The translations under genes and the position numbers were made by a program. DNA of 64,000 bases, taken from positions 253,598,946-253,662,945 of the forward strand of contig OW240912.1 in NCBI GenBank assembly GCA_933207985.1. Reading direction: 5' to 3'. This document shows, one piece after another, positions 36,185 through 49,457 of the stretch (the stretch's first letter is position 1; every line of letters begins with the position of its first letter). The DNA is from Pelobates cultripes (lineage: Eukaryota > Chordata > Amphibia > Anura > Pelobatidae). The notes under the pieces are model-generated. The model ran no database searches, was not told the DNA's origin, and saw nothing but the letters and a program-made list of their open reading frames with translations.

Positions 36185-36440
36185 CCACATACATACTTAC
36201 ACACGGACACATACACACTAATTCATATACACACTGACACATTCACACACATTGACACGGATATGCACACACTGATACATGCAACACTGACATTTGCACA
36301 CACCCTGTCACACATAGATGCACACACATACACAAATACACACCCTGACATACAGATGCACACACACATACAAAGACACACACTTACATATACACACATC
36401 TTGACTCAAATACAAACATTGATACATAAACACACCTTAA
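36185..36440 (-). repeat. ACACAC/TGACAC repeat, opposite orientation to 35400-36060
   Basis: Units such as acacactgacacat are the complement of the TGTCAG/TGTG units before 36060. A GC-rich non-repetitive segment of about 125 bp (36061-36184) separates the two blocks. Confidence 0.8.
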
Positions 36441-36639
36441 AATATACATGTCATGAGATTTATATTTGCAGTCTCTCATGTTAACATAACTTTTGCGTGC
36501 AGAGGGGTGGCTTGCTGGCTGAGGTCAATGGGAGTGTGTGGACTGGAGCCCCTCTCTCTTCTTCCTCCTCTCCCCCCATTTTGCCTGTGCTGCTGCCTCT
36601 TCCCACGCGGCCCTCTCTGTATGAAGCTGGTAGGAAGTG

Positions 36640-36752
36640 ATCGGCTGTCTTAAAGGGCCATGGTGGTCTACCAAGCCCCCTGTTCATCAAAACCCATTGG
36701 GTGGCCCTAAGTTCATTGGCCACCTGATAGGCCCCCAAAGCATGCAGCCCTG
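36640..36752. mobile_element. hAT-like right terminus
   Basis: Ends ...catgcagCCCTG, so the complement starts CAGGGCTGCATGC, which is a hAT-type CAGGGC end like that at 57304. It probably closes the element that holds the repeats at 35400-36440. The left end was not found and no 8-bp duplication could be paired, so the assignment is tentative. Confidence 0.4.
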
Positions 36753-37385
36753 GTGCGATAGTTCCACCACTTTATTAAGCATGCCAGAATGCAGATTCCA
36801 TAACATGCTAAGGCAGAGCACGATTAACAGTAAGGTGAGCTGAAGCAACTGCCTAGGACCCAGGAGTAAAGCATGCAACCATGCATTTGATTAGCCACTC
36901 CTACGTGAAGAATTAAGGGGGGATCCAAACAAGTAATCTAGGACCTAGGATCATGTGGAATCTAAATCCTTTTCTGAGTTAAGGTGGATGTAGTTTGAGT
37001 ATAGCACTCCAGTGCCTTAGCTTATTATTGGGGCAACATCAATAGAAATATAATGTGTTATTAGTGCACTGCTATAAGAGTAGAAGTGCTTGACTATTTT
37101 GTGAATGGTAAATAAGAAGCCATAGCAACCAGGCTGACAGACTTACATCTCCCAACTGTCCTGAGTTTGGTTGGACCTTTACAGGGTATTGTCCCCATTC
37201 TTTGCAGTGTGAGCCCATTATTTGGCACACTTGCATCCCACTGAGTAAACTCATTAGGCTCATGCTTAAGGTTTCTTAGTCTCATACTCAAAGAGATTCA
37301 GGGGTGCTCTGTGCATGGTCAACCTGCTCACAAACCAGGTTGACATGGCCCCTTCTTAGATACAGCTGTCCACTTCACTGACTTA
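36753..37385. other. Stretch with possible old repeat fragments
   Basis: The segment around 36815-36960 resembles hAT-type element ends (cagagcacgattaac and cctaggaccc blocks). 37146-37236 resembles another dispersed frog repeat (ctcccaactgtcctgagttt). No complete ends were identified and no gene. Confidence 0.3.
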
Positions 37386-37810
37386 CACCTTTTTGCCACC
37401 TCTTCTTGTCCACCCAAAACAGATACATTGCAAATGGTTCCCCTTTTCCCCTTCTCCACTTGCAGTTTTTTTATTATTTGCCCATTTATTCAATCTCTCT
37501 CTTCTCGCCTCCTTGATATAGGTTCTCCTCCTTATCTTACACCTTTTATCCCAGCTTTTTTACTCTTTAATCACTCTCTTATAGTCCCATTAATTTCAAC
37601 TCTCTCTGACCTTTGTTAATTTTCAGATTGATCTCTTTTATTTTACTTTTTTCTTCTGTTTTTTGCAGTTCTTCTTTTTCCCCTTTATGTCAGCTCTCTT
37701 CCTTCTAATATTTCTCAATCCTCCACTTTAATTCAGCTTTAAACTGCTTATGCCTGTTTTCCCATTTATTTCAGTGTTCGTCCTTTTTATTACAGCTTTA
37801 TCATTTACAT
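37386..37810 (+). repeat. Pyrimidine-rich tract
   Basis: About 425 bases dominated by C and T on the plus strand (many ctttt, cttct and tcccc groups), with few purine runs. It is not a strict repeat. No gene in it. Confidence 0.6.
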
Positions 37811-40800
37811 TTATCCCAGCCCACTCCAAATGTTAAAATCATTCTTCACAATCTCCTCCATAGTTCTCTCATTGCCTTCTCTGTATCTAAATATGCCTAA
37901 ATATGTGTGACTAGTGCCTGAGCAGGAAGTGTAATAATTGATAGTCCAGTTGGTGGAGATTGTAGTCTGCACCACTAATGGGGGGGAGATCATTCCCTTA
38001 CCTCCTGACTTTGTGGTTCTCCTGAATGTTTCAGAGTGCTGGGTTAACCAACAGCTGTTCTATAATTCATTCACTTAGTACTGGAATGGCAATCTCTGAC
38101 CACACACTCCATTGCCGCTAGGGGGTACTGTGCTTGCACAACAGGCAAATGTGTTACTTACCATATGATAGCATGAACACATTATTAATGTGGTTATATT
38201 TTTATATGATTGTATGTATATATGGGTGTGTTGGTTATATTGCTTCTATAAAAACCTTCTTATGAGAAGGTACAGTTGAAGAAGGCAGCCTATGCCATTT
38301 CTTATCTACCATACTCATATGCATTGCTCAAGCATACAGAATAAAAAGAATACAAAATAAATAAAACCGACAGAGAAAAATAAGATGATGAAAGGCCTTT
38401 GATTCAGTCATCATGAAACATTTCAGCTTACCATTGCTTTGTCCATTAATAAGCTTTGATCTCTGACACTGTATATTATTGATTTATTTGTACATCGGGA
38501 TCATCTTCACTAGTGCTATACAGCTGAAGTGCAAAGTGCAGAGCAAATTGGTGGAAATCTAAATATAACTACATTTAAACATAACATTCTCACAGGGAAA
38601 GGAAAATTAATATAAAATATATAAATTACATCTGCATAACTCATTCATTACATGGCTAAATGGAACTCTGAGAACTGACAGCTGTTTTTTTTATAACATT
38701 CCTTATTCCAGCTGTTTAGAAACTGTCTTGAAACAGCTTAGTAAATCACTTCACTTGTATTTGTACAGCTAGTGAATTAGCAATTTTAGTGTAAAATTTG
38801 CATTAAAAAAGTGCAGCTTAGAGCGTAGCAGACAGCAGTGGATCAACCACTCAGAGCTCTTGACTAACGTTATTAAAAGTTCATTGCACTTGGCTGCTCA
38901 GGCAGACACAAAGGGCTTCGCTGGCAGTACAATAATATCTCAGCTATTCTGGGCATGTCACAAAAAAATCACTTTCTTTAGATCTCTTGAGTTTCTCAGC
39001 ATAAATACAGATTCAACAACATTAAATACAATATGTGCTAAATGTGCTTATTTATAAATTATACAACAATTGAATACAAAAGAAACTACATATAACATAA
39101 TAAGACAAAGAGGGCATTTGTAAATATCAGTTTAAAGGCATCATTCTTTATTTTGGGAGCACAATAGTAGCTAGTCATCAAACAAAAAACGTGCACAAGC
39201 AGTCACATTTTTATACGACTATAGCTCTGCGTTCCAGGTTAATGAAGTGTGGTGTATGAGTGTGAATGTATGCAATAGCATGTATATGATTTGCTCCACT
39301 TTTACAAACTTGACCAACGTTGCTCTTTGTAAATGATCAACCATGGGTCAAGCCTGCAATATGTGTTTTCCCATAATTTATGTAAATGCAGTCTTTTAAG
39401 GTCTTTTTCTACACACCTTACTCCAACACATGAATATATAATATGTAATTTATAATAAGCATATACTCAACCTCGACATCTAAAATATGTCTCATTTTTA
39501 CCTTTCATAATGTTGCCTTACCACCCAGAGGCTAACTGAGTGGCATTAAAGTAGTTTTATACCTGGTATTACCCATCATGTTTGAAAATAATGATAGTCT
39601 TTTTTCTTATATCTTCAGTCACTTTCTAAGCTTTATGTGTTTTGTAACTGTTTTGTTTGTTGTACTTGTAGAACAAACATAATGTAGTGTAGTTGTTTTG
39701 CAGCTGTTTGCTATACTGATGGACCAATTGTGTTTACATAGCAAAAGGTCATTGTTGAAATGTTACCCAATCTATACAGAAAAATCCTTTTTCTGCAAAT
39801 CTGAAATAAAGCATTTATTCGCTGCTTGATCTCTTCCACTCTCATCTGTTTTTTTGTCCTTTGTATATAACAAGGCCAATGTACTTTAAAGTAATATACA
39901 TTTAAATGACCAATATAGAAACAGGCAGCTTGTAAGATTCATCCTAAATTTACTAAGTCTGTTTTGGAAAGGGTGATCTGTACTCTTAACTTGGTGAGAT
40001 TGATTTTTCTGGCTGGTTCATACAAAATTTTCATAGTTCATTTGAGTGCAGCAAAACCAAGACACACTTTTAGAATAGGTAATGTGAAAATCTTAATTGA
40101 CTTATATTCTCCCGAGTAATGGTTATATGTATTATTTTTTCCTATACCTCATTAGTTATATGATGAGAAATCTACGTTATCCACAGCATATAAATTTGCT
40201 ATACATATGAACATTGCAGTTTCACCTAGAGAGTTATATATCTAGGTCACGGCAGTCTTGCTTGAGGAGCAAGGCTGTCATCCCGGCTATTAGGGGTCAC
40301 CATCTTGGACACAAAAAGGGACACCAGCACAAGCACCCATTTATATAAACATGGTTTCATTTTAAATATATTGGTTGAACATGAAAGAATAAATTGAGGA
40401 GAGTCTCTGGAAGCCATTTAAGCAGTAAGTATTGCAGTTACCGTGATCGATATCCCATGTCAAAATTAGTGTAGGACACACCGATATTGGGGTACTGTGA
40501 CAAAGTGGTGGGCTTAATACAATATAGCCATATGGTGTAAATGAATCCCTATATCTGTTTGCTAAGATAGATGATTTTAAGTAGGCTTGTCAAATTTAAA
40601 ACTTGTATTTTGTGATTAACAGCAACAGATAATTGAAGAATCAACATTTTGTGTGTTTGTTGCTGTAATATTGGCAACAATTATCAAATCATATTTGACT
40701 ATTTTTTATATCTCCCCACTCAGATTTCTGTTTAGTTTGGTGTTTGTACTGTATAATGGGTTTTCCATATGTCTATATAAACAGTACTGTCTAGAGAGGG

Positions 40801-41084
40801 AAAACTACCGTTAAAAACAATGTACCACTTTACAATTAAAAAGACACTACCAGCAAATTAGTTTTACAGACTGTTCAGGTTACCACATAAAAGGGATACA
40901 GTCTCTAAGAAGAATTGTTTGTGTTATGTTCACATATCACTATATTTAATAAATATACATTTTGTGAGGTGGGAACTCAACTTTAAATGGATGCCTCCAT
41001 ATTAAATTCTACAAGAAACAATTTACCCGCACTCAGGTACCGCTTCTGGCCATCCACCTGGCCATCCACCTGCTAGAATCTAGC
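37811..41084. other. Unique AT-rich stretch
   Basis: No gene or element recognised. A 12-bp unit, ggccatccacct, is tandemly duplicated at 41048-41071. Confidence 0.5.
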
Positions 41085-41181
41085 AAATAGTAAAAGACAT
41101 AGGCGACACTCCAAGGAGACTTACCCTCTAATAAGCGCACCATCAAAAACCTTGGAGTGTTGCCTGTGTCTTTTACTATTT
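41085..41181. mobile_element. 97-bp foldback MITE
   Basis: The left arm (41085-41116) and the complement of the right arm (41150-41181) agree at 30 of 32 positions, around a 33-base spacer. No target duplication was identified. Confidence 0.7.
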
Positions 41182-44100
41182 AAATTCTGTCCTTTGCAAC
41201 TGGCAGTTAGAATATACAAAACATACTGAGAGAAGAGAAATTGAATGTTTTGCATTGTGTCCTGGTTTTGCCTTATCTGAACTGAATAGTGATGTAAGTT
41301 GCTAACATAAATATGAACTTAAAAGAAAATGGGAGCATTCCATGAAAACATTTAGCATGTTTTATGTGTTATGTGATTTTGAATGTCTTATTCAATGGTG
41401 TAAATCCACAAAGTTGAATGCTCCCTTTAAATTAAATCCCATTAACAAAAAAATGCTAGCACTAAACATATGCTTGCCTGTGTATGTGTTTTTGTATGTG
41501 TGAGACTTTGATTAAAAATTACATAGAACTTCACAAACTATAAAATACATGCTACTTCACGATCAGCTGCCATCATTTTGCATGCATTTTAATGTGTAGT
41601 GCTCAGTTCCCAACTGCTGTCCAAACTGGTAGCATCAATGGGTCATCAGAAGCCCAGCTCCCATCCACACTAACCCCTTAGCTCTAATGAGGCTGACAGT
41701 AATGGAGAGTGAGCACTCTACTGCTCCCATTTCATTCTTATTGAGTGACTTTGCCCTCTATAATTTGTCTGCTGCCCCTCCACTGCTGACACAGCCAATA
41801 GGTCAGCTACGTATACTACTTACAGTTACAGACACATGGTGCGGTTGAGGTGGAACAGTTGAAACAACATACTGAATAGATAATATTGTGTGCTGGCAAT
41901 ACTTTTAACATCAGTAGTTGTTGCTGAGGAGTTAACTCTTGCTATTCTATGGCAAACTACATAGATATAATTTCCAAAGCATAGTTACATAATGAAAACA
42001 TTTCACAATGTTTTTACCATGCTAACGTGATGTGTTCCCAAAGCACTGACAGTTGAAAACCATTCACGTGTTACTGATTTGTAACAGAAAATGCTAAATA
42101 AATGCATAAAATTAAAGTGATAATTAATTTAAATGCTTATAAGGATTTTCATTTAATATTAATATGCTGTGAATGTATTTATTTATGTTAATTCTATGTA
42201 AATGTCAAGAATCAGTTTATGTGTAGTATGAGAGGAAAATTAATTTAAGTTTATATTTTACAAACAATGTTCAGGTAAATATTCATATTAAAATATGGTG
42301 TTTTAGCATTTTTTGGCCATCACTGGTATGTTTCACTCACTATCATTTTAACCTGTTAGATTCCATTATTTGCATGCAACAGTTATCTATAAGGTTTTAT
42401 AGAGCATTTTTCTCAAACACTTCTCTAGTATTGCTTAATATTTTTCACATGCAAATATATATTTCTGGGTTGAATATTATAGCAGAGTTGTAGAGCCATA
42501 AAGGTAACTGTGTTTATTCCAAATCAAATATGGATTTTCAATTACTTATAACTTTGCCAGGATGTGTATGCATTAGGTTCCTGGGCTGCTTGGGTCATAT
42601 TGGACCATCCTTGATAGCCATCTTTGTAATAAATATTGCTTCATAACAGCCACTGTGTTGGTTTGTACATGGGCAACTGGCTCAAGAAGATCTTAAACAT
42701 CTCCAGGCAAGGGTGTCTATAGCAAAGGCAAGGAGAGGCAAGTGCCATTCATCCCTGTAATTTGCCTCTCCTTTGATTTAAATTGGGTCTAAGAGTGATA
42801 TTTTTTTGTGGACACCTCTGTCTCCAGTTCTAGAGTTGTCTGGGATGTGTGAGTTTTCATGAAAACATGTCAATTCCTTTTTACTTGTCCCCTGCCCAAA
42901 CATCATTTCTAGCCCTCCCCTGAATATAGGCATACTATTTTTTTAATACTAAGTTTTTATTAGCAAGTCCGGTCTCACTTCTATCTCCTCATTCCATATG
43001 TGTGTGGGGTGGGGGGAGTTAATGTAGCAAAGTGGGTGGCCTTGCTTGTTTTCTCCCTTCTTTATCCCCAAATCAGTCAATCAATTATCCAAAAGTACCC
43101 ATATTATGAGACGCCCAGTCATTGTGATAAAACATTTTCTATCAACTTTTCCCCAGAAGTTGTACTGTAAAGTGGCTGCTGAACTGCAGATCACTAAGAG
43201 TACCCCATGTATGTTTTAAACCCAAAGTGAAAGTCTTTTCTTAATCCCCTGGCCCTCATCAAGAGCAGGTTAACCATATGGCTACCCTAGGCAGCCTCAT
43301 AGGGCCCAGGGGTCCGACAGGGGTCCTGGAACTATGAATTTGCTTGACCTCATTAACCATCCATAAAAATAAAATAAAAACTTGCAATACCTGCCGATGT
43401 TTTAATCAAGAACATTTGTTGCATTGGTAGAAATCAGGTTTGGTCTCCTATCATAAGGCGATTGCACTGTAGTGTATGAATTATTCATCATATTTTATTA
43501 TTGGTAATAATGACAATTAAATCCCATGTATGGTGAAATGTCTGGTAGTGAAGAGGTTAAGTATTAAAGTGAGTTATCCTTATTTCTTATTTGGGAATTT
43601 CCATGATCTCATTTTCTCAATTATTTTCCCTTTCCATTTTTTACACTGCAGTGTAATTAGGCTTCCAGTGAAATGTTGAGGCTAATTGAGTTATTCAAGA
43701 AGGTTATTGGAACAGCAAAGTGCTGCAGATGCAGTTTTCATTAACAGGCTTCATGAGTGGATGGAGCTTCAACTCCTGTCAGTGTCTTTATAGACATTCT
43801 ATAAAAAAAAAAAAAAAAGTAATATGACATTTTAACAAAGTGGACACATATTTCATGATGATTTCAGAAGCTGTAATATATTAGAGTTTCTTATATTGGT
43901 TTATTCTCTTAAATGATTTGTTTACCATGATCTTTCTCTTGAAATATGTTTTAGAAATCATTATTTGCTACAAAAATATTTAAATGGGCACATGGTTCGA
44001 ACTCTTATGACCTAATGTTTTAATGAAGTAGAAATAATACATCCACATTTAAATAAAACAGCTTAGGGAGTGCTGAAAGGGCATTGTGCAGTAGTTTTAC

Positions 44101-45461
44101 TTTTTAAAAATGTATTTTTTTAGCACAACTGTATATCACATTTAAGATGTGTAAGTTATTTCAAGCTCAGTTGGGCAGGAATTCCAGCGATCTCCTTAAT
44201 CTATTGGTCAACCAAGCCATGCCAATGGAACTAGACTCTCCTACTCTTTTGTTTTTGTGATGCATTGCGCCTCTGCAGACTGGCTCGCTAGAGGTTTAGG
44301 GGATCTTCCATGTGTTCTTCCCAGTGCAGACTGTGTGTAGCCATGGGGAGTCTCAGATGCCTGGGTAGCAGGCTCTCCCTGTTCTAGTTAACACTGGGAA
44401 GGTGGATGATGTGAGGAATCCAGCAAAGAGGTAATGTTATGGCAGCTATCAACCACACTCAGATATTGCAATCTGACAGCCAAATAGTAAAGCACAAATA
44501 ATTACTCCAGAGAATTATTGCTGCAGAGTCCAGCCACCCTTGGAAAGTAGATGTGAGGTTTGTGTAGAGCTTATTTGCTATAAAAAAAACGAATTTCATG
44601 AAGCTCCCAACATACAGTTCTTGTGTTATTGTTGATTCCAAAGGCAATTTGGAAACCTGTAGATGATAGGCCTTATTTACTCATTACATGGTTCAGCAAT
44701 TGGCACTCCCAATCGCTGATTTGTCTACTATTGTGTTCCTGGGTTTTTTATTGCACCTAGATGCATCCATTTCACAATAATAATACTAACATTTGACCTG
44801 GACAGATATTTTACAAACTGACCTGAGAGTGCTCTATTTAAAGTCACTACATTCTTCACAATAACCCATCATACTGCCAATGTTTTTATGCACCTTATAG
44901 AAATGGTTGAGGATGAAACACCTGAACTCAATAATTAGTAGCGGGTGTCCAAATATTACACATAAGACCCTGGTGAAAATTGTGGCATGTCGCCCTGGAA
45001 TTGACATATCACAATTTTGATGAAATTCATCACCTGAGAGCATGAGCTAGAGCTACCAACCAATGTATTCCATCCAAAGATGTTCAGAGTTTATATCACT
45101 AATGTGGAAGTTAGAGATGCCTGGGACACATAAATAGGTGTCATGCCAGTTGAAAACTGTTTGACTGGTTATGATGTTACAACACCAGGGGACTACTGGC
45201 ACCATAACCTTAGCAGTTTGGGTGGTAACAGTGCTTATTCTACCTCTTTAACACAGTCTTTATTTCATAACGTAATTGTTATCAGGAAGCACAGTAGATG
45301 TTACTAGGAGTTGTGGTGGAACTTGAAACTTCTAAAGGAACAATACCTGATACTTGAGCATCAATTTTCAAAAGCCCTGGTATGCAAAGATTTACAACAT
45401 TAAGTAAGTTCTGTGAAAAGAGCCATATAGGTTCCATGTTTGCCACTTTTCCAGAATTCAT
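41182..45461. other. Unique AT-rich stretch
   Basis: No gene recognised. A short piece near 43264-43345 (ctaggcagcc, agggcccagg) resembles a hAT-type end seen elsewhere in frogs. An A run lies at 43803-43818. Confidence 0.45.
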
Positions 45462-45881
45462 GCCACATATTTTTTTTAGTCATTGAAAGTTTATTGAAGG
45501 TATAGCACATTACAGCATATTAAAACAAAGACCATGTAGGTGATAAAAGGTAACATATGTCAGTAAATTGGTGTCACAATGTGATATATCACAAGAAAAA
45601 CACAGCCTGCGTAGAGCTAAAGGTCAAACAGGTAACACAGCATTGCACATGCAAAGTCAAACATCCATCAATAATATGTCAAAAATTCATACAGCATGGA
45701 ATATCAAACTAAGATGATTAGAGATATGGGTTGAAGCCACTACAGCAAGGACAGTAAAACAAACACAATACAGTTTAACAAAAGCAAAGCCTAACTAGGC
45801 CTATTGGACATAGTGGTAACAAAGTATTATGTAGGCAAAAGCAGATATGTGTCTCGAAAATGTGGCCACTTATTTTTTTTA
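45462..45881 (-). mobile_element. Short retroposed insertion with imperfect 17-bp duplications
   Basis: The 17-mer gccacatattttttttа-like site at 45462-45478 recurs at 45865-45881 with one difference (gccact for gccaca). The 386 bp between them begins, on the plus strand, after a T run, as expected for a minus-strand retroposon with an A tail. There is no open frame. It could be the 3' UTR of a 5'-truncated LINE. The family is not recognised. The shared T run makes the exact limit uncertain. Confidence 0.5.
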
Positions 45882-46116
45882 ACTCTGTGATGTAAAACCT
45901 TGGGACCGTTTCAGTTGTTAAACCAATTTAACAAATCTACGTGATACGTGTTCTTTATATCAAGTGCCAAACGCAATAAGATTATTAGATAGTGAAACAT
46001 ATTTTCCCCACTGTATTTATTGTATGTATAATATTTTTTACTGCATTTGCTTCAAACACATGCACATGATGTTTACATATTATGTAATTCTGATTATGAT
46101 TTTAATCATAATATTC

Positions 46117-46443
46117 TTAAAGGACCACTATAGGCACCCAGACCACTTCAGCTTAATGAAGTGGTCTGGGTGCCTGGTTTAGATAGGATTAACCCTTTCT
46201 TCTATAAACATAGAAGAAACTGCTATGTTTATAATAGGGTTAATCCACCCTCTAGTGGCTGTCTCATTGACAGCTGCTAAAGGTGCTTCCGTGCTTCTCA
46301 CTGTGATTTTCACAGTGAGAAGACGCCAGCGTCCATAGGAAAGCATTGAGTAATGCTTTCCTATGGACTGGCTGAATGCACGCGCGGCTTCCACCCCCTA
46401 GAGCCCGGCGAGTAGGTTTTCCTGGCACTATAGTGGTCCTTAA
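46117..46443. mobile_element. T2/Kolobok-like MITE, complete
   Basis: Starts TTAAAGGACCACTATAG and ends CTATAGTGGTCCTTAA, with TTAA on both sides. A gcacccagaccacttc hairpin follows the left end, and two further inverted repeats (around 46295-46321 and 46336-46371) lie inside. It is 327 bp with no coding sequence. Confidence 0.8.
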
Positions 46444-48739
46444 TATATAATTGCAATTCACAGGTGCTTTTCTTTTGCAAAATGTTTCCTTTAATCTTCT
46501 TTAGTAAGATGTAACAATGCAAAATACTAGGGATGTCTTTCTTTTAACCAAAGGATGCGTTAAAGGGGAAGAGTAATTATTAAAATAGCAAGATAAGTAA
46601 TTTGTTTTTAGGAGTCTGTGCAGAAGATAATGAAAACTACAAAACTCAAGCAAATTAATATTTAGTTTAGTTACACACAATCATCTTATTGAGAGGCACA
46701 TTTAAATTACTCTCATTTTCAAGGCTTTAAATAGTTCAGTATTTTTATCACAAGTATATAAATAGGAAAGTCATGTTCAAGTCACTCTAATAATTGCACA
46801 GTTTCCAATACAATTCTAAAAATACACTCAAATCACTACATCAATTCGTTAACTTTTTTGGCAGAGTTACAATCAGTTATAGCTAAACTATCAAGAACCA
46901 GGAGAAAGATCTTCCAGCAGTATTTATTATCAATCAAAATAAATAATAATAATAATCATAATAAAAACAACAATAATCATAACAAAGAAAATATATATAT
47001 ATATATATATATATCATATCTAGTATTTGCCAAAATTGTACATTCAGAATACAACATAAAACACATTACTATTGTTATTATGTTACCAAATATTAACATA
47101 ATAACTAAATATAGCAAGTAACAAAACTGACAAATAAGAAATTAGGATTCTCCATTTTTTAATTTCAGATTAATATTTTTATTGTGCTTCATTATCAGTC
47201 TTTTTATTTCCTAATTGAGATCACAATAGGAGCACAGTAATGAGAACCCCATGGGAAAAATGTTTAATTTCCAGTAAATATACTGACGCACAAGGGGAAT
47301 TAACCATCATGGTCACATGAACATCGTGGGGTGACACAGAATTAATATTGTTAGTTATTGTAAGGCATATGCAAAGTTTGGAGAGCTTGACGAGATAAAT
47401 ATAATTTTTATTATTTATAAATTAGATATAAAGTAGAAAGAAAGAAAACAGGAGTCAGGTGGTAAAAAAAATTACACAAAACAGCAACATTAGCCAAGCT
47501 ATAACTATTCACTACAATTTGTTTTTTTAGTGTATAAAATATATTATTATTGGTTATAATAAAAAATCTTTTTAACATAAAAGGATACTTTTATACTAAA
47601 AGGAAGCAGAGTAGCACTTGATGTTACAAAGTAGCTTTGAATAAATATATGGAAATAAAGGGTTGGAAAAGCTCGTGCACATGCCAAGTCTGTGAGTCAA
47701 ACTTACATCAAGAACAATTAGATAAATGGTAATAAATATAGAATGTGGAAAATTATAAATGCCAAAACAAATATGCAAGTCAAATGATTACATAGTGCTA
47801 AAATTGTATGACAGTTCATTATTTTTGTTATTGTTAGCATTAGCATATTAACATTTATACAGCACTATTATTTTCTGCAATGCTTTACAGTTAGATAACA
47901 GAGATATTTAACAGTAAGCAACTGACAGACAAAAAGTATTTTAGGCACAAAAGGTGAAAAAGATTCTGCTCAATAACTTTACAATTTAGGATTATTTAAG
48001 TATTTAATTTCCTATTCAACAGTACTCAAAAACCCCAGGCTGGCCAGATGACATAACTTATTGCTATTGGTAAATTGACATCAGGATGTTATAATTTGTA
48101 TTTGATTTTGCCAAAAAGATTCATAACTATTTATTGCAAGACTTAATAAACACATGCAGTGCAGAATCATCTGGCAGTATGTGAGATAAGGAATAGACTC
48201 CTCTGTAAAACAATAAGAGCCACGTCATAAGAATTTAAAAAGAAAGTGGACGCTTGGCTGTATTCAGCTAACATAATACCTGTGTGATAAATTATATTTT
48301 ATTCAAAAACATAGCTGTGCCATGGCACTCAATATAGTTGTTGACATCTAATATAAGAATGATCACATCGTTTACCTAAGTCATCTGGCACCGAACCTAA
48401 AAATGTATATTAACACCACCCTTCCCCTTGGTTATAGAAATTGTTATGTTGTTGCCTGCAATATCCCTAACAACTTTTTGTTAAGGAAATTACAAATATA
48501 TTACTCATATCTATATACGGACACATAAACACACACACACCTTCATACTGATATATACTTCGTGCACCCCTCTGCCATCTTTCGACCAGGATGGAAAGCC
48601 CCTCTGCCACCCCCCCCCCCAACAAAGATCACCTTGCACTAAATGGATACTTCTTTGCCCTCCCCCACAAAATTACTATTTAGTAGATATACACCAATCA
48701 AAGCATGCATGCATTTACATGGGTATTTTTTAAAATTTA
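46444..48739. other. Unique AT-rich stretch with microsatellites
   Basis: An (AT)n run lies at 46990-47014, preceded by an AAT/AAC-rich tract from 46938. A short CA run lies at 48529-48540 and a C run at 48610-48620. No gene recognised. Confidence 0.5.
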
Positions 48740-49113
48740 GCGTGTCTTTACAAACAGCTTGCAAACGCTGATGATCTCATACCTGCAGCTTCTTTTACAG
48801 TCCATACATTTTGTGGTTGTCCAATCACAGACTTCCAATGCAGCTCAGTGAGAGGTCTTTGCAAGTCGGTGCTCTGGACGTTTGCCTGATTCTTAAATTT
48901 AGCTCCACCGAACTAAACAACCTGGAAGTAACAGGACCGGTTGTCTGATTGACATCTTGACAAACATCGAATTGTAACAACATTAATTTGTAAAAGTGCC
49001 AATTTCTATTGAAATCTGCACTTACTGAAAAAATAAAAAACGAGAACACACTCTTGATACATAAAGCACTTCAGTAAGCTAAAATGATGTGGTAGTGTAA
49101 AGTGTTCCTTTAA
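48740..49113 (-). mobile_element. T2-like MITE, one end only
   Basis: Ends ...AGTGTTCCTTTAA, with TTAA at 49110-49113. The leftward extent is inferred from similarity of style only. The opposite end is missing or decayed. Confidence 0.4.
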
Positions 49114-49137
49114 GATTCTTGATAATGTATGTGTCTA

Positions 49138-49457
49138 ATGCCTTGTTTCCACTGAGCGGATTGGTTCGAGTCAGTGTACAGTTAGGAAGGTTTAGAATGG
49201 TCCAGCCTATTCTGGTGAGTGTTTCCACTGCAAGTCAGACCTTCAGGGGTTATGCGGGGTTTAGAAAAAATGCTCTTCCTGTCCACCAATCAATGGATTG
49301 TATAGTAGCTCCGCCCTAACCAAACCGTACTATTTTCTATGGCCCTACATCTGAAGCAAGACCCTGAATGGTGCGTTACGGTTCGGTTGTATGGGCCACT
49401 TTCATAATTGAAACACTAAAAATAGCGAACCGTACCGAACCAGTGGAAACGAGGCAT
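49138..49457. mobile_element. 320-bp MITE with TTTCCACTG ends
   Basis: atgccttgtttccactg (49138) is matched by the complement of cagtggaaacgaggcat (to 49457), with one difference. Inside, a second pair (ggttcg blocks and cgaacc blocks) continues the inverted symmetry. It is a type widespread in vertebrates. I cannot place its superfamily with certainty. Confidence 0.7.

Noticed and set aside
35394..36221. Long Met/Cys/Tyr/Val-rich frames
   Set aside because: Pure translation of TGTATG-type repeats, open in several frames at once.
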